43,436 bases of DNA from Bacilli bacterium (GCA_036381315.1 DASVDB010000074.1:1-43436), one strand, 5' to 3'. Counted from the stretch's first letter, positions 17,309 through 27,230 are shown. Numbers and translations: made by a program. The notes: generated from the letters alone by a model not told the origin.

Positions 17309-18214
17309 ATGAAATTGCCGTTTAAGCTTGGCGCGCATCCGATTAACTGGGTTGGCGAAGATGTGAAAGAACACGGTTCCGATACGCCTTTTGCAAAGAT
17401 TGTGGATGATATGCAGGCGTTAGGGTTGGCAGGCACTGAAATGGGGCGCAAATTCCCGACTGATATTGACGTGCTGAAACGGGAATTGGCAAAACGCGGC
17501 TTAAAGCTTGTTTCCCAATGGAAATCGGTATTGCTTTCCGATCCCGCGTTTCGGGAAAAAGAGTTGCAGGCATACCGGAAACATGCGGAATTTTTGCAAA
17601 AGATGGGCGCGGAAGTCATCAGCACTTGCGAAATCGGCGGTTCGTTGCATTTTGATCCGCGCCGAACCCCGCATGAAAAGGAAGTAATCAGACTGGACGA
17701 TGCGGGATGGAAATGCTTGGCGGAAGGCCTTAACGCCGCCGGCGCGATTGCTAAAGAGTACGGGCTTAAATTAACCTATCATCACCACGGCGGGACCGTT
17801 GTCGAGCGACCGGAAGAGATTGACCGCTTAATGGAATTAACTGATCCCAACCTCGTATACCTGCTTTTTGATACCGGTCATGCTTATTACGGCGGAGCGG
17901 ACCCATACACAATACTTGAGAAATATTATGATCGCATCGCATATATCCATCTAAAGGATATCCGCAAGTCAGTATTGGAAAGAGCACGCGCCCGGCATGC
18001 CGATTTTATCACCTGCATCCGCGACGGCGTTTTCACCGTACCGGGCGATGGTGATCTTGATTTTGCCCCGATCATAAGCGAGCTTGTGCGGAGAGGGTAT
18101 AATGGTTGGGCAATGCTGGAGGGCGAACAAGACCCCGCGCTTCATCCGCCATTCCGATATGCAAAACGGGCTATACAGTATCTCGAAGAAATTTCAACCA
18201 AGGAAGGTGAATAA
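17309..18214 (+). CDS. iolE: Inosose dehydratase (2-keto-myo-inositol dehydratase)
   Basis: 301 residues, the usual family size; the ATG at 17309 follows GGAGGG. A TIM-barrel of the xylose-isomerase-like superfamily: GAHPINWVGEDVKEHG and GLAGTEMGRKFP near the N-terminus are IolE hallmarks, and LTYHHHGGTVVE and LFDTGHAYYGG carry likely metal ligands. It removes water from 2-keto-myo-inositol to give the trione used by IolD. It lies 27 bases after iolD and four bases before the iolC start. Confidence 0.96.
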   Translation: MKLPFKLGAHPINWVGEDVKEHGSDTPFAKIVDDMQALGLAGTEMGRKFPTDIDVLKRELAKRGLKLVSQWKSVLLSDPAFREKELQAYRKHAEFLQKMGAEVISTCEIGGSLHFDPRRTPHEKEVIRLDDAGWKCLAEGLNAAGAIAKEYGLKLTYHHHGGTVVERPEEIDRLMELTDPNLVYLLFDTGHAYYGGADPYTILEKYYDRIAYIHLKDIRKSVLERARARHADFITCIRDGVFTVPGDGDLDFAPIISELVRRGYNGWAMLEGEQDPALHPPFRYAKRAIQYLEEISTKEGE

Positions 18215-18218
18215 ATCC

Positions 18219-19229
18219 GTGGCTTCCTATATTACTTTTCCGACCGGAAAGGCTTTGGATTTTACCGCTATCGGCAGATTATGCATTGACTTAAACGCGA
18301 ACGAAATCAACCGCCCGATGGAAGAAACGACAACTTTTACGAAATATGTTGGCGGATCGCCGGCAAACATCACAATTGGCATGTCCCGTTTCGGGATGAA
18401 AACGGCTTTTATCGGCAAAATCGCGGATGATCAAATGGGGCGTTTTATCAAACGCTATTTGGAAAAGAACGGGATTATAACCGAAAACGTCATAACGGAC
18501 CGAACCGGCGCGGTAACAGGCCTGGCCTTCACGGAAATCAAAAGCCCCTCGGACTGCAGCATTCTGATGTATCGCGACAATGTTGCCGATTTGAAACTAC
18601 AGCCTGGCGAAGTAAGTGAAGATCTGATCGCGAAATCGAAAGTCCTGCTTGTTTCCGGTACGGCGCTCGCGCAAAGCCCGTCGCGCGAGGCGGTGTTTTT
18701 GGCGCTTCATTATGCCAGGAAACACGGCGCCGTAATCGTTTTAGATCTGGACTACCGCCCGTATACCTGGACATCTTCGGAAGAAACGGCTGTTTACTAT
18801 AATTTGGCCGCGGAAAAATGCGATATATTGCTTGGCACGCGTGAAGAATTTGACATGATGGAGAAGTTTGAGCAAAACCCTGATAGCGACGACCACATAA
18901 CGGCAGGCAAGTGGTTTCAATATTCCGCCAAAATTGTTGTGATCAAACACGGCAAAGAGGGCTCCATTGCCTACACCAGCGATGGGGTCGGGCACCGGGC
19001 CAAAAGCTTTCCGGCAAAAGTCGTCAAAACGTTCGGCGCCGGCGATTCGTACGCGGCGGGGTTTTTATACGGCTTGATGCAAGGATGGCCGGTAGAGCGC
19101 AGCATGGAATTTGGCAGCGCGGCGGCGTGCATCGTCATTTCCAGCCATAGCTGTTCCGATGCGATGCCAACCGCCGCTTTGGTGAACGACTATATCGAAC
19201 GCTGCAACCGCGGCGAAATTACAGTTTGA
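18219..19229 (+). CDS. iolC: 5-dehydro-2-deoxygluconokinase
   Basis: 336 residues from the GTG at 18219, just past the iolE stop and about ten bases after AAGGAAGG. A PfkB/ribokinase fold: N-terminal [19 protein letters not shown], sugar-binding [18 protein letters not shown], and C-terminal [16 protein letters not shown] with the catalytic Asp. It phosphorylates 2-deoxy-5-keto-D-gluconate with ATP. Product goes to the IolJ aldolase encoded two genes on. The fused IolC-IolJ-type protein of some other bacteria is not seen here; the genes are separate. Confidence 0.95.
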   Translation: MASYITFPTGKALDFTAIGRLCIDLNANEINRPMEETTTFTKYVGGSPANITIGMSRFGMKTAFIGKIADDQMGRFIKRYLEKNGIITENVITDRTGAVTGLAFTEIKSPSDCSILMYRDNVADLKLQPGEVSEDLIAKSKVLLVSGTALAQSPSREAVFLALHYARKHGAVIVLDLDYRPYTWTSSEETAVYYNLAAEKCDILLGTREEFDMMEKFEQNPDSDDHITAGKWFQYSAKIVVIKHGKEGSIAYTSDGVGHRAKSFPAKVVKTFGAGDSYAAGFLYGLMQGWPVERSMEFGSAAACIVISSHSCSDAMPTAALVNDYIERCNRGEITV

Positions 19230-19245
19230 AAGGGGATTTAACACG

Positions 19246-20691
19246 ATGGCACAAATTTTGCAAAACTGGATTGGCGGAGTGTGGACAAACTCCCGCTCTG
19301 CCCAAAACGAGCCGGTATATGATCCGGCTACGGAAGAAGTGCTCGCATATGTGCCTTTTTCCACGAAAGAAGATGTGGATGCAGCTGTGGAAAGCGCGAG
19401 GAATGCTTTTCAGACCTGGAGCCGCACGCCGGTACCGCGTCGGGCCCGCATTTTGTTCAGGTACCAGCAATTGCTCGTCGAACATTGGGATGAGCTTGCC
19501 AAGATGGTCACGAAAGAAAACGGAAAAAACTATAAGGAAGCATACGGTGAAGTGCTGCGCGGCATAGAATGCGTAGAATTCGCGGCCGGCGCGCCGACCT
19601 TGATGATGGGCAAACAGCTTCCGGATATCGCCACAAATCTGGAATCGGGCATGTACCGCTACCCTGTAGGCGTCGTTGGCGGAATCACACCGTTTAATTT
19701 TCCCATGATGGTGCCATGCTGGATGTTTCCGCTGGCCATTGCTTGTGGAAACACGTTTGTGCTGAAACCGTCGGAACGGACTCCGCTTTTGGCAAACCGT
19801 CTGGCCGAATTGTTCCATGAAGCGGGCTTGCCTGCCGGCGTGCTCAATATCGTGCACGGTGCACACGATGTCGTAAACCGGATATTGGAACATCCCGGGA
19901 TTACGGCCGTATCGTTTGTCGGGTCGCAGCCGGTTGCGGAATATGTGTATAAAACCGCGTCCGCACATGGAAAACGCGTGCAGGCGCTGGCCGGAGCGAA
20001 GAACCATACGATTGTAATGCCGGATGCCGATCTTGATCTGGCGGCAAGGGAAATTATCAACGCGGCTTTCGGTTCTGCCGGCGAACGTTGCATGGCTTGT
20101 TCGGTCGTCGTCGCCGTGGGTGAAATCGGCGACGCGCTGGTGCAGAAATTGCATGCGGCTGCGGATCGGATTACGATCGGGCATGGGTTGGAAGAAGGCA
20201 ACTTTCTTGGTCCGGTAATCCGCAGTTCGCAAAAAGAACGGGCCTTTAAATATATTGAAATCGGCGAAAAAGAAGGCGCGTTTCTGTTGCGCGACGGGCG
20301 CAAAGACGCGGCGACCAGCGAAAAAGGATATTTTGTCGGGCCCACGCTGTTCGATCAAGTCCAATGTGGCATGAAAATCTGGGAAGACGAGATTTTTGCT
20401 CCCGTCCTGTCAATCGTGCGCGTCAACACGCTTGATGAGGCGATTGAAGTTGCCAATCGCTCGGAATTCGCGAATGGCGCTTGCCTGTTTACAAAAAGCG
20501 GCGCGCCTATGCGACAGTTTCGCGAAACGATTGACGCCGGCATGCTCGGGATCAATCTGGGCGTACCTGCGCCGATGTCGTTTTTCCCGTTCTCGGGTTG
20601 GAAAAAATCGTTTTACGGAGACTTGCACGTGAATGGCGCGGACGGTGTGGAGTTTTACACCCGCAAAAAAATGGTAACCGTCCGTTGGTGA
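19246..20691 (+). CDS. iolA: Methylmalonate/malonate-semialdehyde dehydrogenase (CoA-acylating)
   Basis: 481 residues. Aldehyde dehydrogenase fold with the MMSDH signature [11 protein letters not shown] around catalytic C282, substrate Asn in [11 protein letters not shown], and nucleotide motif [13 protein letters not shown]. The Gln-His pair found in many ALDHs is replaced as is normal for CoA-dependent members. It turns malonate semialdehyde to acetyl-CoA and CO2 with NAD, the last step of the inositol route. A ribosome site GAAAGGGG spans the iolC stop. Could also serve valine breakdown. Confidence 0.95.
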   Translation: MAQILQNWIGGVWTNSRSAQNEPVYDPATEEVLAYVPFSTKEDVDAAVESARNAFQTWSRTPVPRRARILFRYQQLLVEHWDELAKMVTKENGKNYKEAYGEVLRGIECVEFAAGAPTLMMGKQLPDIATNLESGMYRYPVGVVGGITPFNFPMMVPCWMFPLAIACGNTFVLKPSERTPLLANRLAELFHEAGLPAGVLNIVHGAHDVVNRILEHPGITAVSFVGSQPVAEYVYKTASAHGKRVQALAGAKNHTIVMPDADLDLAAREIINAAFGSAGERCMACSVVVAVGEIGDALVQKLHAAADRITIGHGLEEGNFLGPVIRSSQKERAFKYIEIGEKEGAFLLRDGRKDAATSEKGYFVGPTLFDQVQCGMKIWEDEIFAPVLSIVRVNTLDEAIEVANRSEFANGACLFTKSGAPMRQFRETIDAGMLGINLGVPAPMSFFPFSGWKKSFYGDLHVNGADGVEFYTRKKMVTVRW

Positions 20692-20724
20692 TGGCAACAC
20701 GGCAAATGGAAGGAGGATGACTGC

Positions 20725-21597
20725 ATGGCACTTGTTTCAATGGAAGATATGCTTAAAAAAGCTCTCGAAGGCGGTTACGCCGTAGGACAGTTTAATTTGA
20801 ACAATCTGGAGTTTACCCAAGCGATTCTGCAAGCGGCTGAAGCGGAGCAAGCGCCCGTCATTCTTGGTGTCAGCGAACCATATATTCCTTATATGGGAGG
20901 GCTTAAAAATATCGCGGGAATGGTGAAAGCGCTGATCGAATACGAAAATATCACAGTTCCCGTCGCCTTGCATTTGGACCATGGCACGTCATATGAAGTG
21001 TGCCTGCGCGCGTTGTTTGCCGGCTTCACTTCCGTTATGATTGACGCTTCCCGTCTTTCTTTGGATGACAATATTGCGTTAACCGCGAAAATAACGGCAG
21101 CCGCCCATGTGCTGGGCGCTACGGTCGAGGCTGAGCTTGGGCGCATAACCGGCCGGGAGGACGACATTGTGGTCGATGAAGTGGAGGCTATGTATGCCGA
21201 TCCCGAAGAGTGCGTCCGCCTTGTCAGAGAGACCGGAATCGATTGTCTGGCTCCGGCGCTCGGATCCGTCCATGGCCCGTATCGCGGGCAGCCAAAGCTT
21301 GGTTTTGAGCGGATGGGCCAAATTCAGCGTATGACCAAATTGCCGCTTGTGCTGCATGGGGGAAGCGGTCTGCCGGAAGAAGAAATCCTCACGGCGATTT
21401 CGCTCGGGACGGCAAAAATTAATGTCAATACGGATAATCAAATGGCTTTTACAGCCGCCATCAGAACCCATTTGGAGGAGAATTCCGCAGCATACGATCC
21501 GCGGGATTACTTGAAACCGGCGAAAGAAGCAATCAAACATTCGGTCAGATTAAAAATCCGGCTATTCGGTAGCGTTGGAAAAGCGGAGGGGAACTAA
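20725..21597 (+). CDS. iolJ: 6-phospho-5-dehydro-2-deoxy-D-gluconate aldolase (class II)
   Basis: 290 residues, GGAGG nine bases before the ATG. Class II (zinc) aldolase related to fructose-bisphosphate aldolase: GQFNLNNLEFTQAIL, zinc-site LHLDHGTSYE, GSVHGPYRG, and LHGGSGLPEEEI for phosphate binding. It splits DKG-6-phosphate into DHAP and malonate semialdehyde. The iol context decides the call over FbaA. iolG begins two bases after its stop. Confidence 0.94.
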   Translation: MALVSMEDMLKKALEGGYAVGQFNLNNLEFTQAILQAAEAEQAPVILGVSEPYIPYMGGLKNIAGMVKALIEYENITVPVALHLDHGTSYEVCLRALFAGFTSVMIDASRLSLDDNIALTAKITAAAHVLGATVEAELGRITGREDDIVVDEVEAMYADPEECVRLVRETGIDCLAPALGSVHGPYRGQPKLGFERMGQIQRMTKLPLVLHGGSGLPEEEILTAISLGTAKINVNTDNQMAFTAAIRTHLEENSAAYDPRDYLKPAKEAIKHSVRLKIRLFGSVGKAEGN

Positions 21598-21599
21598 CC

Positions 21600-22628
21600 A
21601 TGGAGAAAATCAAAGTCGGTTTTATTGGCGCAGGCAGAATCGGCAAAATTCACATTGAGAATTTATTGCGGCTGCCGCAGGTTGAAATTGCGGCAATCAG
21701 CGACTTGTATGCAAACGCGGAACTTGCGGCATGGGCGTCGGCAAAAGGCATCGGAAATGTTACCCAAAATAGCGATGATGTGATTCGGAATCCGGATATC
21801 AACGCGGTATTTATTTGTTCTTCAACCAATACGCATGTCCCTTTGATCAAGCAGGCCGCACAAGCGGGAAAACATATTTTTTGCGAAAAACCGGTCAGCA
21901 TGGATATATTGCAAACGGAGGAAGCGATTGAAGCGGTTCGCCAGGCGGGGATTGGGTTGCAAATTGGCTTTAACCGCCGTTTCGATCACAATTTTAAGCG
22001 TGTCCGCGACCATGTGCGGGAAGGGACAATCGGCGATCCGCATATCATCAAAATAACTTCGCGCGATCCCAATCCGCCGCATGAGGACTATATCAAAGTT
22101 TCCGGCGGCATCTTCATGGACATGATGATTCACGATTTTGACATGGCACGCTATCTGTGCGGCAGTGAAGTTGAGGAAGTATATGCGCAAGGCAATATTC
22201 TCGTGGATCAGGTATTTGCCAAATACGGCGATGTGGACACGGCAATTGTCAATATGCGTTTTCAAAACGGCGCGTTGGGAGTTATCGACAACAGCCGGAA
22301 AGCTGTCTACGGCTATGACCAACGTGTGGAAGTCTTTGGCTCGAAGGGGTCTGTTCAGATCGCCAACGATCATCCGAATACGGCGGTAATCAGTTCAGCC
22401 GACGGAATTGTTTCGGAAAAACCGCTTCATTTCTTTTTGGAACGGTATCGGGAAGCCTATGTTGAGGAAACCAGACTTTTTATCGATAGCCTGTTGCACG
22501 GAAGACCGCTGCCGGTTACCGGAGATGACGCATTGCAGGCAGAGCGGATTGCGCTGGCGGCAAAGCTGTCCTACCGCCTGAACCGTCCTGTGAAAATCAA
22601 GGAAATTTATGAACTAAATAAATCATGA
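21600..22628 (+). CDS. iolG: myo-Inositol 2-dehydrogenase
   Basis: 342 residues of the Gfo/Idh/MocA family. N-terminal Rossmann motif GFIGAGRIGKIH, catalytic K97 in FCEKPVS, and D174/H178 in MDMMIHDFDM. These match K97/D172/H176 of the Bacillus enzyme. It oxidises myo-inositol to scyllo-inosose with NAD, the first committed step. Start and upstream stop are two bases apart, so translation is likely coupled with iolJ. Confidence 0.95.
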   Translation: MEKIKVGFIGAGRIGKIHIENLLRLPQVEIAAISDLYANAELAAWASAKGIGNVTQNSDDVIRNPDINAVFICSSTNTHVPLIKQAAQAGKHIFCEKPVSMDILQTEEAIEAVRQAGIGLQIGFNRRFDHNFKRVRDHVREGTIGDPHIIKITSRDPNPPHEDYIKVSGGIFMDMMIHDFDMARYLCGSEVEEVYAQGNILVDQVFAKYGDVDTAIVNMRFQNGALGVIDNSRKAVYGYDQRVEVFGSKGSVQIANDHPNTAVISSADGIVSEKPLHFFLERYREAYVEETRLFIDSLLHGRPLPVTGDDALQAERIALAAKLSYRLNRPVKIKEIYELNKS

Positions 22629-22641
22629 GAGGTGTAGAGAC

Positions 22642-23466
22642 TTGCCTAATTTAATTGTTGCACCGGAACAAAACCCGGATAAAAGCGGGCAACTGCTTTC
22701 GATTACTCCGGAATCCGCCGGTTGGAAATACGTGGGCTTCGAGGTTGTTAGACTTGCTGCAGGCCAAACATTGCGCCGGGACACTGGCGAACGGGAAGTA
22801 TGTCTCGTGTTGCTTGGCGGCAAAGCGAATATCGCTTCAAAATTTGCTTCATGGTCCGGCATTGGGAACAGGATGAGCGTATTTGCAAAAACGCCGCCGT
22901 ATTCGGTTTATGTACCGAATGGCGATTTTTACAATATCCAGGCGCTCACCGATTTGGAAGTGGCAATTTGTTCTGCACCCGGATATGGAAACCATCAGGC
23001 GCGTTTAATTCCACCGGATCATGTCGACGTTGAAACAAGGGGATATGGCAGTATCGAACGGCAAATTCATCATATTTTGCCGGAGACGAAGCCTGCAGAC
23101 AGTCTGCTTGTAGTTGAGGTTTTCACCCCGAATGGGCATTGGTCCAGCTATCCGCCGCACAAACATGACCGCGATGCGCTGCCGGACGAGTCTTTTTTGG
23201 AAGAAACATATTACTACCGGATACAACCTGAACATGGTTTTGCGCTGCAACGCGTTTATACCGATGACCGAACGTTGAATGAAACGCTTGTCGTGAAAAA
23301 CGGCGAAGCCGTTTTGGTTCCGCGCGGTTATCATCCGGTGTCCGCTCCGCCCGGATACGATGTTTATTATCTGAATGTGATGGCGGGTCCGGTGCGCACC
23401 TGGAAATTTCACAATGACGCCGACCATGAATGGATTTTGGCAAAGCCTGATACCGATACCAACTGA
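22642..23466 (+). CDS. iolB: 5-deoxy-glucuronate isomerase
   Basis: 274 residues from a TTG start at 22642, seven bases after GAGAGGTG. Bicupin fold; the metal site is visible as SSYPPHKHDRD, then EETYYYR and the later PRGYHPVSAPPGYDVYYLNVMAG. It converts 5-deoxy-D-glucuronate to 2-deoxy-5-keto-D-gluconate, the IolC substrate. Last enzyme gene of the operon, followed by a LacI gene after 109 bases. Confidence 0.95.
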   Translation: MPNLIVAPEQNPDKSGQLLSITPESAGWKYVGFEVVRLAAGQTLRRDTGEREVCLVLLGGKANIASKFASWSGIGNRMSVFAKTPPYSVYVPNGDFYNIQALTDLEVAICSAPGYGNHQARLIPPDHVDVETRGYGSIERQIHHILPETKPADSLLVVEVFTPNGHWSSYPPHKHDRDALPDESFLEETYYYRIQPEHGFALQRVYTDDRTLNETLVVKNGEAVLVPRGYHPVSAPPGYDVYYLNVMAGPVRTWKFHNDADHEWILAKPDTDTN

Positions 23467-23575
23467 TCATGTTATTGCAGGAGATATTGAAATTAAGCAT
23501 AATGAAAAGCAGCGGATGATAAACGTTCATCCACTCTTGCGTTATTCGATTTTATTCATTATCGGAGGTCTATTC

Positions 23576-24583
23576 GTGAAAGCTACCATTTATGATGTCG
23601 CAAAAGAAGCCGGGGTTTCGATTGCAACCGTGTCAAATGCGATAAATGGCAAAGGCAAAATCAGCAAAAAAAGGCGCGAACAGATCTTTAAAATTATGGA
23701 GCGGCTGCAATACCAACCCAGTATGATTGCGTCCGCTTTAACCGGCAAGAAAACTTTTTCCCTGGGGTTGCTGATACCGGATATATCAAACCCGTTTTTT
23801 GCGGAGATTGCGCGAGCGATCGAAGACCAGGCTCACCACTCAGGTTACAGCGTCATCATCTGCAGCACCGACAATGAAGAAGAACGGGTCGAACGCTATA
23901 TCTCGTTATTGTTGCAAAAAAGCGTCGATTGTATCATTATCGGAACCGGTATCGAGAATATCGATACGCTTATCCAACTCCAGAACAAATCGATACCCAT
24001 TGCCATGATCGCCCGCGAAGTCTCTTCGCTTTCCGTCCACACAGTGGTAACGGACGATTTTGTCGGGGGAACACTGGCGGCGCAACATTTTCTCACACAC
24101 GGGCATCGCAACTTGGCGGTTTTATCGGAAAATTTAAAAGTTAGCAGCAGCCGCGAACGGATAAGAGGGTTTAAAACAGCGCTTTTGGAAGGCGGAGTGG
24201 CATTCGATGATTCCTGTGTTGTCGAATGTGACCATAAAATCGAAGACGGTAGACGAGGCATGCTGGAACTTCTAAGCAATAAGAAACATCCGACGGCCGT
24301 ATTCTGCTGTAACGACTTATTGGCGATAGGAGCGCTGCAAGCGATCAAGGAAAAGGGGTTGCGTGTGCCGGAAGATATATCCATCATCGGATTTGACAAT
24401 ACCATACTCGCATCGGTTACCGATCCGCCGTTAACTACGGTAGCCCAACCAATGGAACATATGGCGAAACTGGCTTTCAATTTGCTGATTCAGGATTTGG
24501 AAAATACCGAGTCCATCAAGCAGCGTATCGTTTTGCGGCCGGAGTTGATTGTACGGCAATCGACTTCGGCATATAAGGGATGA
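23576..24583 (+). CDS. LacI-family transcriptional regulator, probable iol repressor
   Basis: 335 residues from the GTG at 23576, seven bases after CGGAGG; upstream in-frame starts overlap iolB and lack a ribosome site. N-terminal helix-turn-helix TIYDVAKEAGVSIATVSNAI with hinge region, then a periplasmic-binding-protein-like ligand domain (GLLIPDISNPFFAEIARAI, later GFDNTILASVTDPPLTTVAQ). It lies at the end of the iol operon, where B. subtilis uses a DeoR-type IolR instead. It is the best candidate to bind the AAGCGCTT operators at 13871 and 15368. Inducer unknown; a pathway intermediate is likely. Confidence 0.9.
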   Translation: MKATIYDVAKEAGVSIATVSNAINGKGKISKKRREQIFKIMERLQYQPSMIASALTGKKTFSLGLLIPDISNPFFAEIARAIEDQAHHSGYSVIICSTDNEEERVERYISLLLQKSVDCIIIGTGIENIDTLIQLQNKSIPIAMIAREVSSLSVHTVVTDDFVGGTLAAQHFLTHGHRNLAVLSENLKVSSSRERIRGFKTALLEGGVAFDDSCVVECDHKIEDGRRGMLELLSNKKHPTAVFCCNDLLAIGALQAIKEKGLRVPEDISIIGFDNTILASVTDPPLTTVAQPMEHMAKLAFNLLIQDLENTESIKQRIVLRPELIVRQSTSAYKG

Positions 24584-24960
24584 GCTCATTACAATACCAG
24601 TCAAGCAGGGCATCAACCAGCCGGTGAAATCCCGGTCCGCGGCAATGACCATGCTGCCCCGTAGCCGACAGACAAATAACGACGGGATCCGGCGGCTGAT
24701 GCCCTGCAAAAAGCATATGAGTAAGCAAATGGGGGATCGCCTTCCCGCTCAACGCCAACATGTTGGCTCCCCCTGTGTATCTCGAGCGCCCCCCCTGAAC
24801 AATTCTCCCTGCCCTGCACAGCGCAAGCGTTCCCCTGCCCAATCCTCCCCGCCCTGCGCTAACGGATGAATCGCTTTCCTGCACAACCCACCCGCACACC
24901 GCTAACGGACGCCACCGCGGCTATTCGCCTTTAACCGGTAGTTGTTTGATTTTACAAAAA
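24584..24960. other. Intergenic region with large palindrome and C-rich repeats
   Basis: No credible gene in about 380 bases. It holds a long inverted repeat (24605-24707), C-rich runs around CCCTGC between 24770 and 24860, and two copies of GCTAACGGA near 24858 and 24900. Composition differs clearly from the flanking genes. Antisense frames here have biased, low-complexity products and are not called. Confidence 0.5.
24605..24707. repeat. Long imperfect inverted repeat
   Basis: GCAGGGCATCA (24605-24615) is exactly complementary to TGATGCCCTGC (24697-24707), and pairing continues inward for about eight more bases with one bulge and one mismatch. It has no T tract on either side, so it is not a simple terminator. 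It may be a palindromic element or a cruciform site. Confidence 0.5.
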
Positions 24961-24976
24961 AATTTGACAAACCGTA

Positions 24977-25038
24977 TTGTAAGCGATAACAATTTGTGAT
25001 ATTATTACTGCAAACGTTACCGGAAACGTTTGCAGTAA
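24977..25038 (+). promoter_or_regulatory. Promoter, cre-like site and 34-bp palindromic operator of the second LacI gene
   Basis: TTGTAA (24977-24982), 17-base spacer, TATTAT (25000-25005). TGTAAGCGATAACA, cre-like, covers the -35 and spacer. Downstream a perfect 14-bp inverted repeat (arms 25005-25018 and 25025-25038, containing GCAAACGTT) surrounds ACCGGA, so the 34-bp unit has only one central mismatch. It covers the start site and is the expected target of the LacI protein encoded next. Confidence 0.7.
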
Positions 25039-25061
25039 AATGTTTAGACGGAGGTGGCGGG

Positions 25062-26063
25062 GTGGCAAACATAAAAGATATCGCCAAATATGTAGGTATT
25101 TCGGTTTCGACCGTTTCGCGAGCGATGAATAATCACCCCGATGTGAGTGAAGAGACCAAATTACAAGTAATGGAGGCGATAAAACATTTTAATTATCGGC
25201 CCAATGCGGTAGCTAAAGGGTTGATTCAGAAAAAGACGTATACGATCGGATTGATGATTCCAGAAATATCCGACCCGTTTTTCTCCGACTTGGCCAATGC
25301 TGTTGAAGAAAAGTTATCGGAAAGCGGCTATCAGGTCGTATATGGAAACACAAACCGCAATCCCAACAAAGAAAAACTGTTTGTCACAAAAGCGATTGAA
25401 AGGCAATTTGACGGGTTGATCATTACCCCGGATTTTTTCGACGATGAATTTAAGAAAATCTTGTCTGAAATTGAAATGCCCGTCGTTTTGCTGCGCAGAA
25501 GATCGCCTGCCGGTTTGTCGTTTCCTTTTGTCGATGTCGATCACTACGAAGCGGCCACTGTGGCGGTTAACTACCTGATCGGTTTAGGCCATAAAGAAAT
25601 CGGTTTTATCGGTATGCCTGAGACCTCGTTCACCGGAAATGAACGGTTGCGGGGATATACGGACACGATGCGGAAACATGGGATTTTTTCCGGGCCAAAC
25701 AGTATCGTTCATGGCGGTCGTACGATTGAACAAGGGCGGGAAGCGATGGGCAGACTGTACGAGAAAAATCCGAATTTGACGGCAGTATTTGCGGCAAACG
25801 ATCTGCTGGGCATCGGAGCGCTTGAGTGGCTGGCCATTCACAATATTCCGGTGCCGGACAAAATGTCCGTAATCGGTTTTGACAATTTGGAATACGCTGA
25901 TCTGCATTGGGTGCAACTGACAACAATGGGGCAGCCGCGCGACGAAATGGGCAAAAGAGCGGCGCAGCTCCTCTTGCAAATGATTTCAAACAAAGATCAA
26001 TCTCCGCAATCCGACTTGATCAAAGCTGATTTGATCGTTCGCAAGTCTTGCAAGCAAATTTAG
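25062..26063 (+). CDS. LacI-family transcriptional regulator
   Basis: 333 residues from the GTG at 25062, seven bases after CGGAGG. The longer frame from 24996 would start inside the operator. Helix-turn-helix NIKDIAKYVGISVSTVSRAM, hinge RPNAVAKGLIQKKTYTIGL, and a sugar-binding-type effector domain (IPEISDPFFSDLANAVEE, VIGFDNLEYADLHWVQLTTM). Its promoter carries a LacI-type palindrome, so it is probably self-regulating. Downstream genes for an importer, phosphatase and isomerase are the likely regulon. The effector is probably the imported sugar or its phosphate. Confidence 0.9.
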   Translation: MANIKDIAKYVGISVSTVSRAMNNHPDVSEETKLQVMEAIKHFNYRPNAVAKGLIQKKTYTIGLMIPEISDPFFSDLANAVEEKLSESGYQVVYGNTNRNPNKEKLFVTKAIERQFDGLIITPDFFDDEFKKILSEIEMPVVLLRRRSPAGLSFPFVDVDHYEAATVAVNYLIGLGHKEIGFIGMPETSFTGNERLRGYTDTMRKHGIFSGPNSIVHGGRTIEQGREAMGRLYEKNPNLTAVFAANDLLGIGALEWLAIHNIPVPDKMSVIGFDNLEYADLHWVQLTTMGQPRDEMGKRAAQLLLQMISNKDQSPQSDLIKADLIVRKSCKQI

Positions 26064-26120
26064 ATTCCAAAAGCATTTTGCTGGAAAACAATTTTGCATC
26101 AAAGAAGGGGAGATTCGAAC

Positions 26121-27230
26121 ATGTTTAGAGAGATCAGTAAGAAAACGGCTATCTTATTCGTGTCCATTATGCTCGTTAGTGCTGTTTTGTTGGCAGGTTG
26201 CGGCAAAAAAGCGGAACCGGAGAACTCCGCAACATCTGCTCCATCGGCAGCGGAAACAAATGCGCCTGATGACAGTTCCGCGAAAGACTCCGGCAAGCTG
26301 GTCGTGTACGCGGCATTGAACGAAGACGACATAGTCCAGATTCAAAAGCAGTTTAAAGCCGACACCGGAATTGATATCGAATACTTACGCTTAAGCGGTC
26401 CGGGAGAAGCAAGCACCCGCATCGTAGCTGAAAAGAACAGCCCGAAGGCGGATATTATGGTAGGGGGCTCTGTGGAGTTTTATGATGCGTTAGGGCAACA
26501 AGGGCTGCTGGAAAAATACTCTTCCCCCAATGCCCAGGGTCTTGACGCGACATTTATCGATCCGAACGGATACTGGCAAGGGTGGTATATGGGCGTACTA
26601 GGCATCGTGATCAACACGGACAGATTCAATAAAGAACTTGCACCGAAAGGCGTTCAGGAACCGAAGACATGGGACGATTTGCTTGATCCGCATTACAAAG
26701 GTTTGTTTATTACCTCGAATCCGGCAACGGCCGGCGGCGGCTATATATTTGTCGCTGACCAGTTATTCAGGCTGGGCGAGCAAAAAGGCTGGGAGTATTT
26801 GCAGAAACTGAATGAAAATGTCCATCATTATACGCCCGGCGCAGTGGATGGCATCAAGCTTACCGCAACCGGCGAATTTGTCGCAGCCATGTCATGGGCG
26901 CACGATATCGTGAAAACCGCCAAGCAAGGCTATCCGATTAAAGTGATCGTTCCGGATGACACCGCGTTTGAAGTAGGCGGCGCGGCAATTGTAAAAGGCG
27001 GCCCGAATACGGAGAATGCCAAGAAATTTATTGATTGGCTGTTGACTAAACCGGTTCAAGAAATGAATTCCAAAAGCTCAAATCGTTATTCTGTAAGAAA
27101 AGATGTTGCGCCGCCGGAAGGCATGATCAAACTTGAGGATGTCAAACTTGTTCAGTATGACCGTGCCAAGGCAGCGGAAATGAAAGCGGATGTAGTGAAA
27201 AAGTTTACGGAAATGATTGGCTCCAAATAA
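26121..27230 (+). CDS. ABC transporter substrate-binding lipoprotein, FbpA/AfuA-like
   Basis: 369 residues; ATG at 26121 follows AAGAAGGGGAG. Lipoprotein signal with VLLAGC (lipid Cys C27), a low-complexity Ala/Ser/Glu linker (30-57), then a cluster D/F binding domain starting KLVVYAALNEDD. Such proteins are often annotated as iron(III) binders. The Tyr-Tyr pair used for iron is not seen at the expected C-terminal place (NRYSVRKDV has one Tyr). Instead H261-D262 and E284 (AMSWAHDIV, TAFEVGG) recall the hexose-phosphate binder AfuA as I remember it. I infer a phosphorylated sugar or cyclitol, or a phosphonate, as ligand. It begins a transporter operon. Confidence 0.82.
   Translation: MFREISKKTAILFVSIMLVSAVLLAGCGKKAEPENSATSAPSAAETNAPDDSSAKDSGKLVVYAALNEDDIVQIQKQFKADTGIDIEYLRLSGPGEASTRIVAEKNSPKADIMVGGSVEFYDALGQQGLLEKYSSPNAQGLDATFIDPNGYWQGWYMGVLGIVINTDRFNKELAPKGVQEPKTWDDLLDPHYKGLFITSNPATAGGGYIFVADQLFRLGEQKGWEYLQKLNENVHHYTPGAVDGIKLTATGEFVAAMSWAHDIVKTAKQGYPIKVIVPDDTAFEVGGAAIVKGGPNTENAKKFIDWLLTKPVQEMNSKSSNRYSVRKDVAPPEGMIKLEDVKLVQYDRAKAAEMKADVVKKFTEMIGSK

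Noticed and set aside
19219-20364. 381-codon open frame on the minus strand
   Set aside because: Antisense to iolA, which has an intact active site and operon context; the product shows no family features.
24516-24899. 127-codon minus-strand frame between the LacI genes
   Set aside because: It covers the palindrome and C-rich repeats and runs into the antisense of a LacI gene; composition is repeat-driven.
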